From: Candidatus Rokuibacteriota bacterium
GTDB taxonomy: Bacteria; Methylomirabilota; Methylomirabilia; Rokubacteriales; CSP1-6
NCBI GenBank assembly: GCA_016188005.1
Contig: JACPIQ010000068.1
Location: 124,001-188,000, forward strand
Direction of reading: 5' to 3'
DNA length: 64,000 bases
The notes under the pieces: model-generated
What the model was told of the DNA's origin: nothing
The model's database searches: none
The model's input: only the letters and a program-made list of their open reading frames with translations
Part shown: piece by piece, positions 8,006-16,278 of the stretch
Layout: every line of letters begins with the position of its first letter
How positions within the stretch are numbered: the first letter of the stretch is position 1
Translations under genes and position numbers: made by a program

Positions 8006-8503
8006 GTGACTGACTTCATGGAGCCTGGGACCGGCGTGTTCGCGGAGGGCGCGTTTCGTCATCTGCTGACACGGGAGGCACTCAGGGCGACGCGGTACCA
8101 GGACTTCTTCTCCATCTGTCTCGTCAGGCCCGACTGGGCCGGCGAGAGCCGGGCGGCGGAGGAGGGAACGCGTCACGCGATCTCCAGGAAGATCGCCGAG
8201 TTCCTCCGATCCACGGACATGGTGGCCCGGGTCGAGGACGGCATCGCCGTGCTCCTGCTGCACACCGAAGGGGCTGACGCCATGCGCGTCGCCGAGCGGA
8301 TCCGCACCCACATCGAGCACGTCGCATTCACCGGTGACCCTGGCACAAGCCCGCGCCAGATCACGCTGAGCGTCGGAGGAGTTTCCTTCCCGCGCGACGG
8401 GTACAACGACGTCATTCTCCTCTCGCGGGCGCAGGCGCACCTGGCGGAGGCCTCCCGTCGCGGAGGCAACCAGGTCGTCTACGCCAGCGAGAGCAGGCGC
8501 TGA
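8006..8503 (+). CDS. Degenerate GGDEF-like domain protein
   Basis: The protein has 165 residues. The fold signature of a diguanylate cyclase is visible: TREALRATRYQDFFSICLV (the usual phe-rich first strand), ISRKIAEFLRSTDMVARVEDGIAVLLLHTEGADAMRVAERIR, TLSVGGVSFPRDG and LLSRAQAHLAEASRRGGNQVVY. The position of the catalytic GGDEF motif reads VEDGIAV, so cyclase activity is unlikely. A binding or regulatory role is more plausible. It has no separate sensor domain. It sits between two sigma-54 activators and directly behind a -24/-12 promoter, 12 bases before the next activator. Confidence 0.7.
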   Translation: MTDFMEPGTGVFAEGAFRHLLTREALRATRYQDFFSICLVRPDWAGESRAAEEGTRHAISRKIAEFLRSTDMVARVEDGIAVLLLHTEGADAMRVAERIRTHIEHVAFTGDPGTSPRQITLSVGGVSFPRDGYNDVILLSRAQAHLAEASRRGGNQVVYASESRR

Positions 8504-8515
8504 GGACCCAGACCG

Positions 8516-9940
8516 ATGAAAACGCTCGTCCTCGACGAAACGCTGGACATCTCGCAGGATCTGCACCGGCTGCTGGCGGCGCGCAGAGCGGATGCCGCCT
8601 TCGTCTGCTCCCCGCACGAGTTCCAGCTGGCCGAGGCAGCGAACGGGCCCGCCCCCCTGCGGATCGTGAACCTCTCCCCGACCCTCGGTGCCTGGGAGCT
8701 CGCTCGGTACCTCAGGGCCGGGGAGGGCCGGCCAACCACGCTCGTGCTCTTCGGCCCGGAGTCCTCCGAGGGTCTCGAGCATCTCTCGAGCCTGCCCGGC
8801 GTGGAGTGCGTCGAGCGTCCCCGCAGCACGGCCGACCTCGGGGCGCTGCTGGACCGAGCGCTGGACAGGGCGCAGGCGGCCGCAGGGGCGGCGCCGACGG
8901 CACCGGTGCCCAAGGCCTTGCCGGCGCCGGGGAGCTTCATGGTCTCGGACATCATCGGCCAGTCGCCCCAGCTCCGCGACGTCTTCGCCAAGATCGAGAA
9001 GGTGGCGGGGGGCAACGCGAACGTGTGTATCGTCGGTGAGAGCGGCACGGGCAAGGAGCTCATCGCCCGGGCCATCCACTACAACAGCCCCCGCCGGGAC
9101 CGGCCGCTGGTCACCCTGGATTGCACGGCCATTCCCGAAGGGCTCATGGAGAGCCACCTCTTCGGCCACGTGCGCGGTTCCTTCACGGGCGCCGTGGAGC
9201 ATCGTGACGGTGTCTTCTCCCTCGCCCACACGGGGACGCTCTTCATCGATGAGATCAGCGAGCTGTCGCTGCCGCTGCAGGCCAAGCTCCTGCGGGTGGT
9301 CCAGAGCCGGGAGTTCGTCAAGGTCGGCGGCACCAAGCCGATCCGGACCGACATCCGTCTCATCACCGCCAGCAACCGGGACCTCGGCCGTGCCGTGGAG
9401 GACGGCAACTTCCGCGAGGACCTCTACTACCGCGTCGCCGTCGTGATGATCCAGAGCCCCGCCCTGCGGGAGCGGCGGGGCGACATTCCGCTCTTGGTGG
9501 AGCACTTCCTGGACAAGTTCAGCGCCGCCCACCGCAAGCCCATCCGGGCCGTGACCCCGCACGCCATGGAGCTGCTGACCAGCTATCAGTGGCCGGGCAA
9601 CGTGCGGCAGCTCGAGAACTGCATCGAGCAGGCCGTGGTACTGTGCGAGGCGGACGTGGTGGACGTGGACGCCCTCTGGCTCGGGGACACGGCGCCCCAG
9701 CGCGGGGAGGCCGACAGCTCGATCCGGATCCGCTCCGGCCTCACGCTCAGGGATGTGGAGCAGCAGTACATCCTGCGCACGCTCCAGGAGACAGGCGGCA
9801 ACCGGACCCGAGCCGCCCGCATCCTCGGTATCAGCCTGCGCTGCCTTCAGTACAAGCTGAAGGCCTACGCCGAGGGCGCCGCCGACCCCTCGGCTCAACC
9901 CAGTCGGGCCAGCGAGCCCGGGCACCTGCTAGGAGTCTAA
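8516..9940 (+). CDS. Sigma-54 activator with degenerate receiver
   Basis: The protein has 474 residues. The N-terminal 130 residues have receiver-like length but lack the acidic pocket and a D-x-x-MPG phospho-site (the region reads LRIVNLSPTLGAWE), so control by phosphorylation is doubtful. The AAA+ domain is intact, with Walker A GESGTGKE, GSFTGA loop, Walker B LFIDEISEL, arginine-finger region FREDLYYR and WPGNVRQLEN. A Fis-type HTH follows (GGNRTRAARILGISLRCLQYKL). It lies 3 bases before the export gene at 9944 and is probably co-transcribed with it. It resembles PEP-CTERM-cluster activators that work without a partner kinase. Confidence 0.88.
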   Translation: MKTLVLDETLDISQDLHRLLAARRADAAFVCSPHEFQLAEAANGPAPLRIVNLSPTLGAWELARYLRAGEGRPTTLVLFGPESSEGLEHLSSLPGVECVERPRSTADLGALLDRALDRAQAAAGAAPTAPVPKALPAPGSFMVSDIIGQSPQLRDVFAKIEKVAGGNANVCIVGESGTGKELIARAIHYNSPRRDRPLVTLDCTAIPEGLMESHLFGHVRGSFTGAVEHRDGVFSLAHTGTLFIDEISELSLPLQAKLLRVVQSREFVKVGGTKPIRTDIRLITASNRDLGRAVEDGNFREDLYYRVAVVMIQSPALRERRGDIPLLVEHFLDKFSAAHRKPIRAVTPHAMELLTSYQWPGNVRQLENCIEQAVVLCEADVVDVDALWLGDTAPQRGEADSSIRIRSGLTLRDVEQQYILRTLQETGGNRTRAARILGISLRCLQYKLKAYAEGAADPSAQPSRASEPGHLLGV

Positions 9941-9943
9941 GCG

Positions 9944-10771
9944 ATGAAGATGCCTCTCTTCCGGCTGCCGTCCCTGCTCGCGCTCTCCCTGCTCCTCCTT
10001 CGGCTCGGGGGGGGCTCCGCACTGGCCGCGGAGGAAGCCTTCGTCATCGGACCCGAGGATGTGCTCGACATCCAGGTCTGGGACAACAAGGATCTCAACC
10101 AGGTCACGTTCGTCCGGCCTGACGGCAAGATCTCCCTGCCGCTGGTGGGGGAGGTCCAGGCTGCCGGCAAGACGGTCCAGAGCCTCACCGCCGATCTCGT
10201 GGCCGCCTACGGCAAGACCGTGAAGGAGCCCGCGGTCACGGTGATCGTGAGGGACATCAAGAGCCGGCCCGTGTACTTCATCGGCGGCTTCGGCAAGGCC
10301 GGTCCCCTCCAGCTCACCCGGGAGCTGAACATGCTCCAGGCGCTGGGTATCGTCGGCGGGGTGGTGGCGGGGGCGGACGCGGAGAAGGGGTTCCTGCTCC
10401 GTGGCGACAAGCGGCTGCCCCTGGATTTCGACAAGCTCCTCAGGAGGGGCGATCTCTCCCAGAACACCAGGCTCGAGCCCGGGGACACGGTTGTCGTCCC
10501 CCTGGCCGACGTGGTCTACATCCAGGGGGAGGTGAGGGCCCCGGGAGTGGTCAAGTACACCAATGACCTGACCATCGTCAAGGCCATCACGCTGACCGGC
10601 GGCCTCACTCAGCTGGCCGCTGCGGGCCGGGTCGATCTGGTGAGAACTGAAGGCGAAAAAAAGGTGCGCATCCGGATCGACCTTGATAAGATGCTCCGGG
10701 CCCCGGAGGAGAATCCCGACATGCGGTTGAGGCCCGACGACATCATCTTTGTGCCCCAGAGACTCTTCTAG
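9944..10771 (+). CDS. Polysaccharide export protein (Wza-like, Poly_export/SLBB)
   Basis: Outer-membrane/periplasmic export channel component of the exopolysaccharide machinery, 275 residues. It has a signal peptide (MKMPLFR, Leu-rich core, cleavage near ALAAEE) with no lipobox cysteine, so it is not obviously a lipoprotein. A Poly_export domain follows (FVIGPEDVLDIQVWDNKDLNQVTFVRPDGKISLPLVGEV, split here by residue variation). Two SLBB-type segments come after it (VYFIGGFGKAGPLQL and VYIQGEVRAPGVVKY). The C terminus RLRPDDIIFVPQRLF is typical. It resembles the XrtA/PEP-CTERM export protein class. Confidence 0.9.
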   Translation: MKMPLFRLPSLLALSLLLLRLGGGSALAAEEAFVIGPEDVLDIQVWDNKDLNQVTFVRPDGKISLPLVGEVQAAGKTVQSLTADLVAAYGKTVKEPAVTVIVRDIKSRPVYFIGGFGKAGPLQLTRELNMLQALGIVGGVVAGADAEKGFLLRGDKRLPLDFDKLLRRGDLSQNTRLEPGDTVVVPLADVVYIQGEVRAPGVVKYTNDLTIVKAITLTGGLTQLAAAGRVDLVRTEGEKKVRIRIDLDKMLRAPEENPDMRLRPDDIIFVPQRLF

Positions 10772-12338
10772 ACAAGGCGCAGGCCCTGGGGGGAAGGGGC
10801 GGTGGTGGTCCCTTCCCTCCAGCCTCCCGTTCTCGGTCGCTTCTCTCCTCCTGATTCTGCTCGCCAGCACTCCCGCATCGCCCCAGGAGTCGTCGACGCC
10901 CGCCGCGCCGTCGTCTCAGCAGGGCCAGGCCCCACCGCCAGCGACGGGCGGAGAGAGGGGCGCCACGACACCGGCCACGGTAACGCCGAGGGAGCCCCCC
11001 TTCGTCCCACCCGTGCCCCCGCCTCCATCTCAGACCCGGGTGCCGGGGCCCTTCCGGGAGCCTTTCCTCGCGGACCGGACCATGAGCTTCGAGCTGCATC
11101 CGAGCTTCGGTTTCACCGAGGAGTACACGGACAACTTCACGCTCGCCTCCCGCGGTAGGACCGACAACTTCCGCTCGTCGCTCAACTCGGGACTGAGCCT
11201 GCTGATCAACCGTCCCAGGACCAAGGGCAGCGTCTCGGGCAGCGTCAGCGTCAGCCACGACAGCGCGACGGGGCAGGAGGACTACCAGATCTTCCCCACG
11301 CTGAACGGCTCGGTCCGCCACACCTTCAATCCCCGGCTCAGCCTCACCGTCACCGACAGCTTCACCAGGACGGACGAGCCCTCGCTGGGGGATCAGGGCG
11401 GGCTCCGGCGCGAGCGCGACGTCTTTACCAGCAACTCCTTCAGCATCGCCGCCGACTGGCTCCTAGACCTCATCGCCACCCAGAGCTACTACCGCAACAC
11501 GATCTTCTTCGGTAATGCCGACACCGTCAGCCACATCCTCGGGGTCAACGCCACGACCCCGCTGGGGGCCCTGATGAGCCTCACCGCGGGGTACGAGTTG
11601 AGCCTGCGCGAGACGTCGGGAGGGACCAGCTCGGTCAGCACGGGGACGACGACGGCCAACGAGAACGTCTCCTCGTCGAGCACGGGCCACCGGGTGCTGG
11701 CCTCGCTCTCCCGGCAAGTGGGGGCGTTCGGCAGCGCCGGGCTTTCGAGCTCCTACTCGATCACCTCCACGGACGACAGCGACAGCCGGCTGTGGAACAT
11801 CTCCCTGTTCACGGCCTACGGCCTCCCCACCGGGCTGTCGCTCTCGGGCAGCCTCGGCTACAGCCTGTTCGACTCGGACCAGGGGGACACGCTGTCGACG
11901 TTCTCCACCAACAGCAGCATCAGCTACCGCTTCGTGAGGACGGTGATCAGCCTCACTGCGTTCCAGGATTTCAGGCAGACGGCAGAGGAAGGGCAGGACT
12001 TCGGGGTCGTGGTCACCCGAACCCTCACGGGCACCATCACCTACCAGCTCACCCCGTTCATCACCACGAACGCGAGGGTCTCCTACAGCCGCAACGAGCC
12101 CACCGGAAGCGGCAACGCCGCCTCGGCCCAGTCAAGCACCGCATTCACGGCGGGCGCCGGGCTGTCGTGGCAGGTCCTCCGCTGGCTCAGCATGACGCTC
12201 GACTACACCCACACCGAGCGCAGCAGCGACAGCTCGAGGGATCTGACCTTCGGCGACGCATCGGGCGGCTCTCAGAGCCAGCCAGCGAGTGACGTCTCGG
12301 AGAACCGGGCCTTTCTCAGTCTGACCGCGTCTTTCTAG
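10749..12338 (+). CDS. Outer-membrane beta-barrel protein of exosortase EPS loci
   Basis: The protein has 529 residues, is rich in Ser, Thr and aromatic residues, and has alternating strands throughout. It has a hydrophobic signal segment (FSVASLLLILLASTPAS), then a Pro/Ser-rich linker, then a long barrel region starting about residue 110 (ELHPSFGFTEEYTDNFTL). The last residues, ENRAFLSLTASF, end in Phe as expected for an outer-membrane protein. Position behind the export gene matches the PEP-CTERM-associated barrel family (TIGR03016-like). The TTG start at 10749 overlaps the previous gene by 23 bases; it is the only start before the signal segment, but no good ribosome site is seen, so the exact start is uncertain. 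Confidence 0.78.
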   Translation: MCPRDSSRQGAGPGGKGRWWSLPSSLPFSVASLLLILLASTPASPQESSTPAAPSSQQGQAPPPATGGERGATTPATVTPREPPFVPPVPPPPSQTRVPGPFREPFLADRTMSFELHPSFGFTEEYTDNFTLASRGRTDNFRSSLNSGLSLLINRPRTKGSVSGSVSVSHDSATGQEDYQIFPTLNGSVRHTFNPRLSLTVTDSFTRTDEPSLGDQGGLRRERDVFTSNSFSIAADWLLDLIATQSYYRNTIFFGNADTVSHILGVNATTPLGALMSLTAGYELSLRETSGGTSSVSTGTTTANENVSSSSTGHRVLASLSRQVGAFGSAGLSSSYSITSTDDSDSRLWNISLFTAYGLPTGLSLSGSLGYSLFDSDQGDTLSTFSTNSSISYRFVRTVISLTAFQDFRQTAEEGQDFGVVVTRTLTGTITYQLTPFITTNARVSYSRNEPTGSGNAASAQSSTAFTAGAGLSWQVLRWLSMTLDYTHTERSSDSSRDLTFGDASGGSQSQPASDVSENRAFLSLTASF

Positions 12339-12469
12339 TTCAGCGACGCTTCTTGTAGGCACCCCCCACTTCTGGCGCCCCTACGCAACTCTTGCATGAC
12401 CCGGCGGCGTCTCTGAAGCAGCCGATTCTATTGGACGCCTCGTGAGGAAGGCGCGGAGCCGCGCAGAAT

Positions 12470-12485
12470 TGGCGCGACTGGCGCC
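12470..12485 (+). promoter_or_regulatory. Weak candidate sigma-54 promoter
   Basis: TGGCGCGACTGGCGCC has GG and GC at the required 10-base spacing and a good -24 half, but lacks the TT of the -12 half. It lies about 130 bases before the priming-transferase gene, in the 280-bp gap after the barrel gene. A GCGCGG/CCGCGC hairpin (12451-12464) lies just upstream. Confidence 0.28.
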
Positions 12486-12617
12486 TTTCTTACCTTGTGT
12501 GGCCAGCAAAGTTCCCCGACACCCTGGTAAGGTGAGGCTTAGGAATCAATAGGTTGAGAGAGGCGGTATCAGCCTCTCCTGGCACCCGGCTTGCTGCGCA
12601 TCCCTCCCCAGCGAGCC

Positions 12618-13988
12618 ATGCTGAGAATATTCCGGCACTACATCCCGAGCCTGTCTCTCCTCCTCTTCGCCGGAGACCTGGCCGTCATCTACGGGGCCTT
12701 CCACGTCGTCACACTGACCGGCTCCTGGCTCGGCCAGAGCGAACCGCTCCCCAAGCTGGTCTTCGTGATGGCCCTGGCCCCCTTCGTGCTGCACCTGGGG
12801 GGCCTCTACGACATCCACCTCCCGCTGGGGCGCCGCGAGATGGTCGCGCGCCTCCTGGCCTGCCAGGCGGTCACCGGTCTCCTCATCGCCGCGGGGGGCT
12901 TCGTCGTGCCGCACCTGAGGCTCGGGCGCGCCGCCTACTTCGAGATCGGGATCGCGGCCACGGTGGGCCTCCTCGCCTGGCGCGCGGCCTGGCTCGGGCC
13001 CTGGTCGCACCGGCACATGAGGATCCGTGTGCTGGTGCTCGGCACCGGGGTCATCGGCAAGGTGATCGCCGGCCTGCAACAGACTGGCGCCCGGCCGTTC
13101 ACCGTCATCGGCTTCCTCGACGACAACCCGAACGCTCCCGAGACGATCCCCGACGGACATGTCTTGATCGGCAAGATCAAGGATCTGCCGGCCATCGTGG
13201 ACGAGCTGCGGCCCGACCTCGTGGTCGTGGCGCAGATGAACCGGCGCGGCAGCTTCCCCGGCAAGGCGCTGCTCGACTGCCGCCTCCGCGGCATCCAGGT
13301 AGAGGACTGGCCCACCTTCTACGAGAAGGAGACGGGGAAGATCCTCGTGACCGATCTCCGGCCGAGCTGGCTCATCTTCTCCGACGGCTTCGTCAAGACC
13401 CCGCGCACCGAGATCATCAAGCGGCTCGCCGACGTACTGCTGGCGCTCGCCGGGCTCGCCGTGGCATTGCCCCTCATGGCGCTGGCCGCTCTGGCGATCA
13501 AGCTCGAGTCGCCGGGTCCGGCGCTCTTCCGCCAGCCGCGGCTGGGCCAGAACGGCCGCGTGTTCATCCTCAACAAGTTCCGCTCCATGCGCCAGGACGC
13601 CGAGAAGGAGACGGGACCGGTCTGGGCGCAGCAGCAGGACCCGCGCGTGACCCGGGTCGGCGGCATCCTCCGGCGCACCCGGCTCGACGAGCTGCCGCAG
13701 CTCCTCAACGTGCTGGTCGGAGACATGAGCTTCATCGGCCCGCGCCCCGAACGGCCCGAATTCGTCTACGAGCTCCAGAAGCAGATCCCGTTCTACATGG
13801 AACGGCTCTCGGTGAAGCCCGGGATCACCGGCTGGGCGCAGGTCCGGTACCGCTACGGGGCCTCGCTGGAGGATGCCCTCGAGAAGCTCCAGTACGATCT
13901 CTACTACATCAAGAACCTCTCTCTCTTCCTGGATCTGCTCATCCTGCTGAACACGATCCAAGTCGTTCTCTTCGCGAGAGGGCGCTAG
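12618..13988 (+). CDS. Polyprenyl-phosphate sugar phosphotransferase (priming enzyme)
   Basis: It starts the repeat unit by moving a sugar-1-phosphate from a nucleotide sugar to undecaprenyl phosphate at the inner membrane. The 456 residues contain several N-terminal membrane helices, a Rossmann-like CoA-binding-type segment (VLVLGTGVIGKVIAGL), then the catalytic bacterial sugar transferase domain. That domain shows IIKRLADVLLALAG, FRQPRLGQNGRVFILNKFRSM, TRLDELPQLLNVLVGDMSFIGPRP (read in two parts) and PGITGWAQVRYRYG. This architecture matches the exosortase-associated EpsB-like family. The ATG at 12618 is preferred over an upstream non-ATG start at 12591. The next gene follows after 43 bases. 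Confidence 0.9.
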   Translation: MLRIFRHYIPSLSLLLFAGDLAVIYGAFHVVTLTGSWLGQSEPLPKLVFVMALAPFVLHLGGLYDIHLPLGRREMVARLLACQAVTGLLIAAGGFVVPHLRLGRAAYFEIGIAATVGLLAWRAAWLGPWSHRHMRIRVLVLGTGVIGKVIAGLQQTGARPFTVIGFLDDNPNAPETIPDGHVLIGKIKDLPAIVDELRPDLVVVAQMNRRGSFPGKALLDCRLRGIQVEDWPTFYEKETGKILVTDLRPSWLIFSDGFVKTPRTEIIKRLADVLLALAGLAVALPLMALAALAIKLESPGPALFRQPRLGQNGRVFILNKFRSMRQDAEKETGPVWAQQQDPRVTRVGGILRRTRLDELPQLLNVLVGDMSFIGPRPERPEFVYELQKQIPFYMERLSVKPGITGWAQVRYRYGASLEDALEKLQYDLYYIKNLSLFLDLLILLNTIQVVLFARGR

Positions 13989-14031
13989 CCGTGGTTGATC
14001 GACCCACGCCTGACAAGGGGAACATGCCCAC

Positions 14032-16266
14032 ATGGACATCCTGACGATTCTCAAGCAGGTCGCCCGGTCCGTCGTCGCTCGCCGGAAGCGGTGGGTGCTG
14101 GCCGGGATCGCCCTCGCCCTCCTCGCCTTCGTGCCGACCGCCTACCTCCTCTCCCAGGAGCCGCCGCGGTACCGGACCTCGGCCCTCATCCTGATCGAGA
14201 ACAAGCCGGACCGGACGCCGCTCTTCCAGGAGTTCTCGCCGTTCCGGCCGCTCTCGGTCCAGTTCGCGATCCTCCGCAGCCGGAGCCTCGCCGAGGTGGT
14301 GATCGAGAGCCTGCCCCGGGCCACCGTCGAGGACCTGATCGAGAACCCCTACTCCCGGGACCACGCCCTCGAGTTCCAGAACTGGATTCGCCGGCTTCGC
14401 GGGGAGGAGATCGTGGTGGAGAGCCCCCAGCGCCGGGCCCTGGCCGAGCTCCAGCAGGCGCGCGTGCGGTTCACTCCGCAGGGGGATTCCGGGATCGTGG
14501 CCATCACGGCGGAGGCCTCGAAGCCCCGCGCGGCGCTCGACATCGCCAACACCTACATCGAGGCCCTGCTCTCCCGCACCCGCTCCTTCAACGTGGACGA
14601 CACCAAGGTCACCCGCGAGTTCCTCGAGCAGCAGCACAGTCAGGTGAGCCAGGCCCTGGCCCAGAGCGACGGGGCCCTCCGCCAGTTCACCCTGGCGCGC
14701 GGCGGCATCAAGCCGCCCGCCCGGAATGCAGAGACGGTGCAGCGGCTGGCCCAGGTCGAGCAGACCCTGGCCGAGATCCAGGCCAACAGGAACATGAGCC
14801 AGAGCCGGCTCGCCGCCATGAAGGCCAAGCTGGACACGCTCCCGCCGCCGGCGCCGGCGGCGCCGCGAGTCGCAGCCGCGGCGCCAGCGCCGCCCTCGCC
14901 GCGGATCCAGCTCCTTCGGGGCAAGCTCGCCACCCTCCAGCGGCAGCTCCTCGAGTACGAGTCGCTCTACACCGATCGGCACCCGCGCGTGGCGGGAACC
15001 CGCCGGCAGATCGACGAGGTCCGGGCAGAGCTGGGGGACGCTGTGAAGGACATGCCGCAAGTCGCCGCGGCCTCGACCGCCAGTGCGGTGCCCGCCCAGG
15101 ACCGCGCCGCCTTCGCCGAGACCGTCGCGGCCCTGGAGAGCTCGGTCCTGGCGCTCGGCGCCCAGGAGGAGGCCCTCCGCGATCAGGGCGCGAGGCTCCG
15201 GCGTAGCCTGTCGGGTCTCTCGAAGGACGAGATGGAGTTCACGCGCCTCAACAGCGACAACGACTCCAACCGCCGGCTCCAGGCCCTGCTCTCGGAGAAG
15301 CTGACCGCGGCACGCATGCGGGAGCAGGGCGAGATGAAGGTCGTCAAGGTCATCGATCCTCCCCAGGTCCCCTTCCCCGCCGCGAACCAGAAGCGGCTCA
15401 AGTTCCTGGGCATCGCGGTGGTGCTGGCGCTCGTGGCGGGGGCGGGCGTGCCGATGGCCGTCGAGTACTTCAACCGGCCGGTCCAGTCCGAGCACGACAT
15501 CCGCCAGCTCACGGGCCTCCCGATCCTCTCGACGATTCCCCTCGTCCGCTCCCGCCGCTCGATGTTCCTCCTGGGGAGCGGCCAGCCCGAGGATATGCGG
15601 CAGGAGGACTACTTCCTGTTCCTCGAGGCCTTCAGACGGCTCAGGGTCGAGATCCAGCTCCTCGGGCGGGAGCTGCCCATGCGGCGGATCATGGTCGCCA
15701 GTGCCCTGCCCGGCGAGGGGAAGTCCACGGTGGTCGTCAACCTCGGCCTGACCTTCGGGGAGGTCGGCAAGCACGTGATCATCGCGGATGCGGACTTCCA
15801 CCGCCCGACGCTGCACCGGACGCTCAAGACCCCCAACAACAAGGGCTTCAGCGACCTTCTGGCCGGGACCGGGGATCTCAGAGAGGCCATGAGCCCGGTG
15901 GCGGAGGGTGTGTGGCTGTCCCCGCGCGGCACCTCCTCGACAGCGCTGTCGCGCACGGGGCTCGGCTCCCAGCGGCTCACCGAGGTCCTCGAGACCATGG
16001 CCGCCGAGGCCGAGTTCGTCCTCCTCGACTCGTCCCCGATCCTGCTGATCCCGGACAACCTCTACATGGCGGCGGCAGCCGACGGCGTCCTGCTCGTCGT
16101 CCAGGCCGGGGTCACGCGTCCCCGCGAGCTGCTGCGCACCAAGGACATCATCGAGAAGTCCGGGACGCCCATCATCGGCGTCGTGCTGAACCAGGTGCCG
16201 GTCAAGGCGGTGAACCAGTACTACAGCTATTACCGGTCGTACGTGCGTCACGACCCGAAGGCCTGA
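14032..16266 (+). CDS. Wzc-like polysaccharide co-polymerase fused to BY-kinase
   Basis: Controls chain length and assembly, and phosphorylates tyrosines. The 744 residues comprise a Wzz domain with a first membrane helix (about 20-40), a long coiled-coil periplasmic part with an Ala/Pro-rich insert (about 270-300), a second membrane helix (LKFLGIAVVLALVAGAGV), and a cytoplasmic kinase domain. The kinase has Walker A ALPGEGKST, Walker A' IIADADFHRP and Walker B FVLLDSSP. The C terminus carries a tyrosine cluster (QYYSYYRSYV), the usual autophosphorylation tail. In many exosortase loci the chain-length protein and the kinase are separate genes; here they are one polypeptide, as in proteobacterial Wzc. 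Confidence 0.92.
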   Translation: MDILTILKQVARSVVARRKRWVLAGIALALLAFVPTAYLLSQEPPRYRTSALILIENKPDRTPLFQEFSPFRPLSVQFAILRSRSLAEVVIESLPRATVEDLIENPYSRDHALEFQNWIRRLRGEEIVVESPQRRALAELQQARVRFTPQGDSGIVAITAEASKPRAALDIANTYIEALLSRTRSFNVDDTKVTREFLEQQHSQVSQALAQSDGALRQFTLARGGIKPPARNAETVQRLAQVEQTLAEIQANRNMSQSRLAAMKAKLDTLPPPAPAAPRVAAAAPAPPSPRIQLLRGKLATLQRQLLEYESLYTDRHPRVAGTRRQIDEVRAELGDAVKDMPQVAAASTASAVPAQDRAAFAETVAALESSVLALGAQEEALRDQGARLRRSLSGLSKDEMEFTRLNSDNDSNRRLQALLSEKLTAARMREQGEMKVVKVIDPPQVPFPAANQKRLKFLGIAVVLALVAGAGVPMAVEYFNRPVQSEHDIRQLTGLPILSTIPLVRSRRSMFLLGSGQPEDMRQEDYFLFLEAFRRLRVEIQLLGRELPMRRIMVASALPGEGKSTVVVNLGLTFGEVGKHVIIADADFHRPTLHRTLKTPNNKGFSDLLAGTGDLREAMSPVAEGVWLSPRGTSSTALSRTGLGSQRLTEVLETMAAEAEFVLLDSSPILLIPDNLYMAAAADGVLLVVQAGVTRPRELLRTKDIIEKSGTPIIGVVLNQVPVKAVNQYYSYYRSYVRHDPKA

Positions 16267-16278
16267 GAGGAGATCCCG

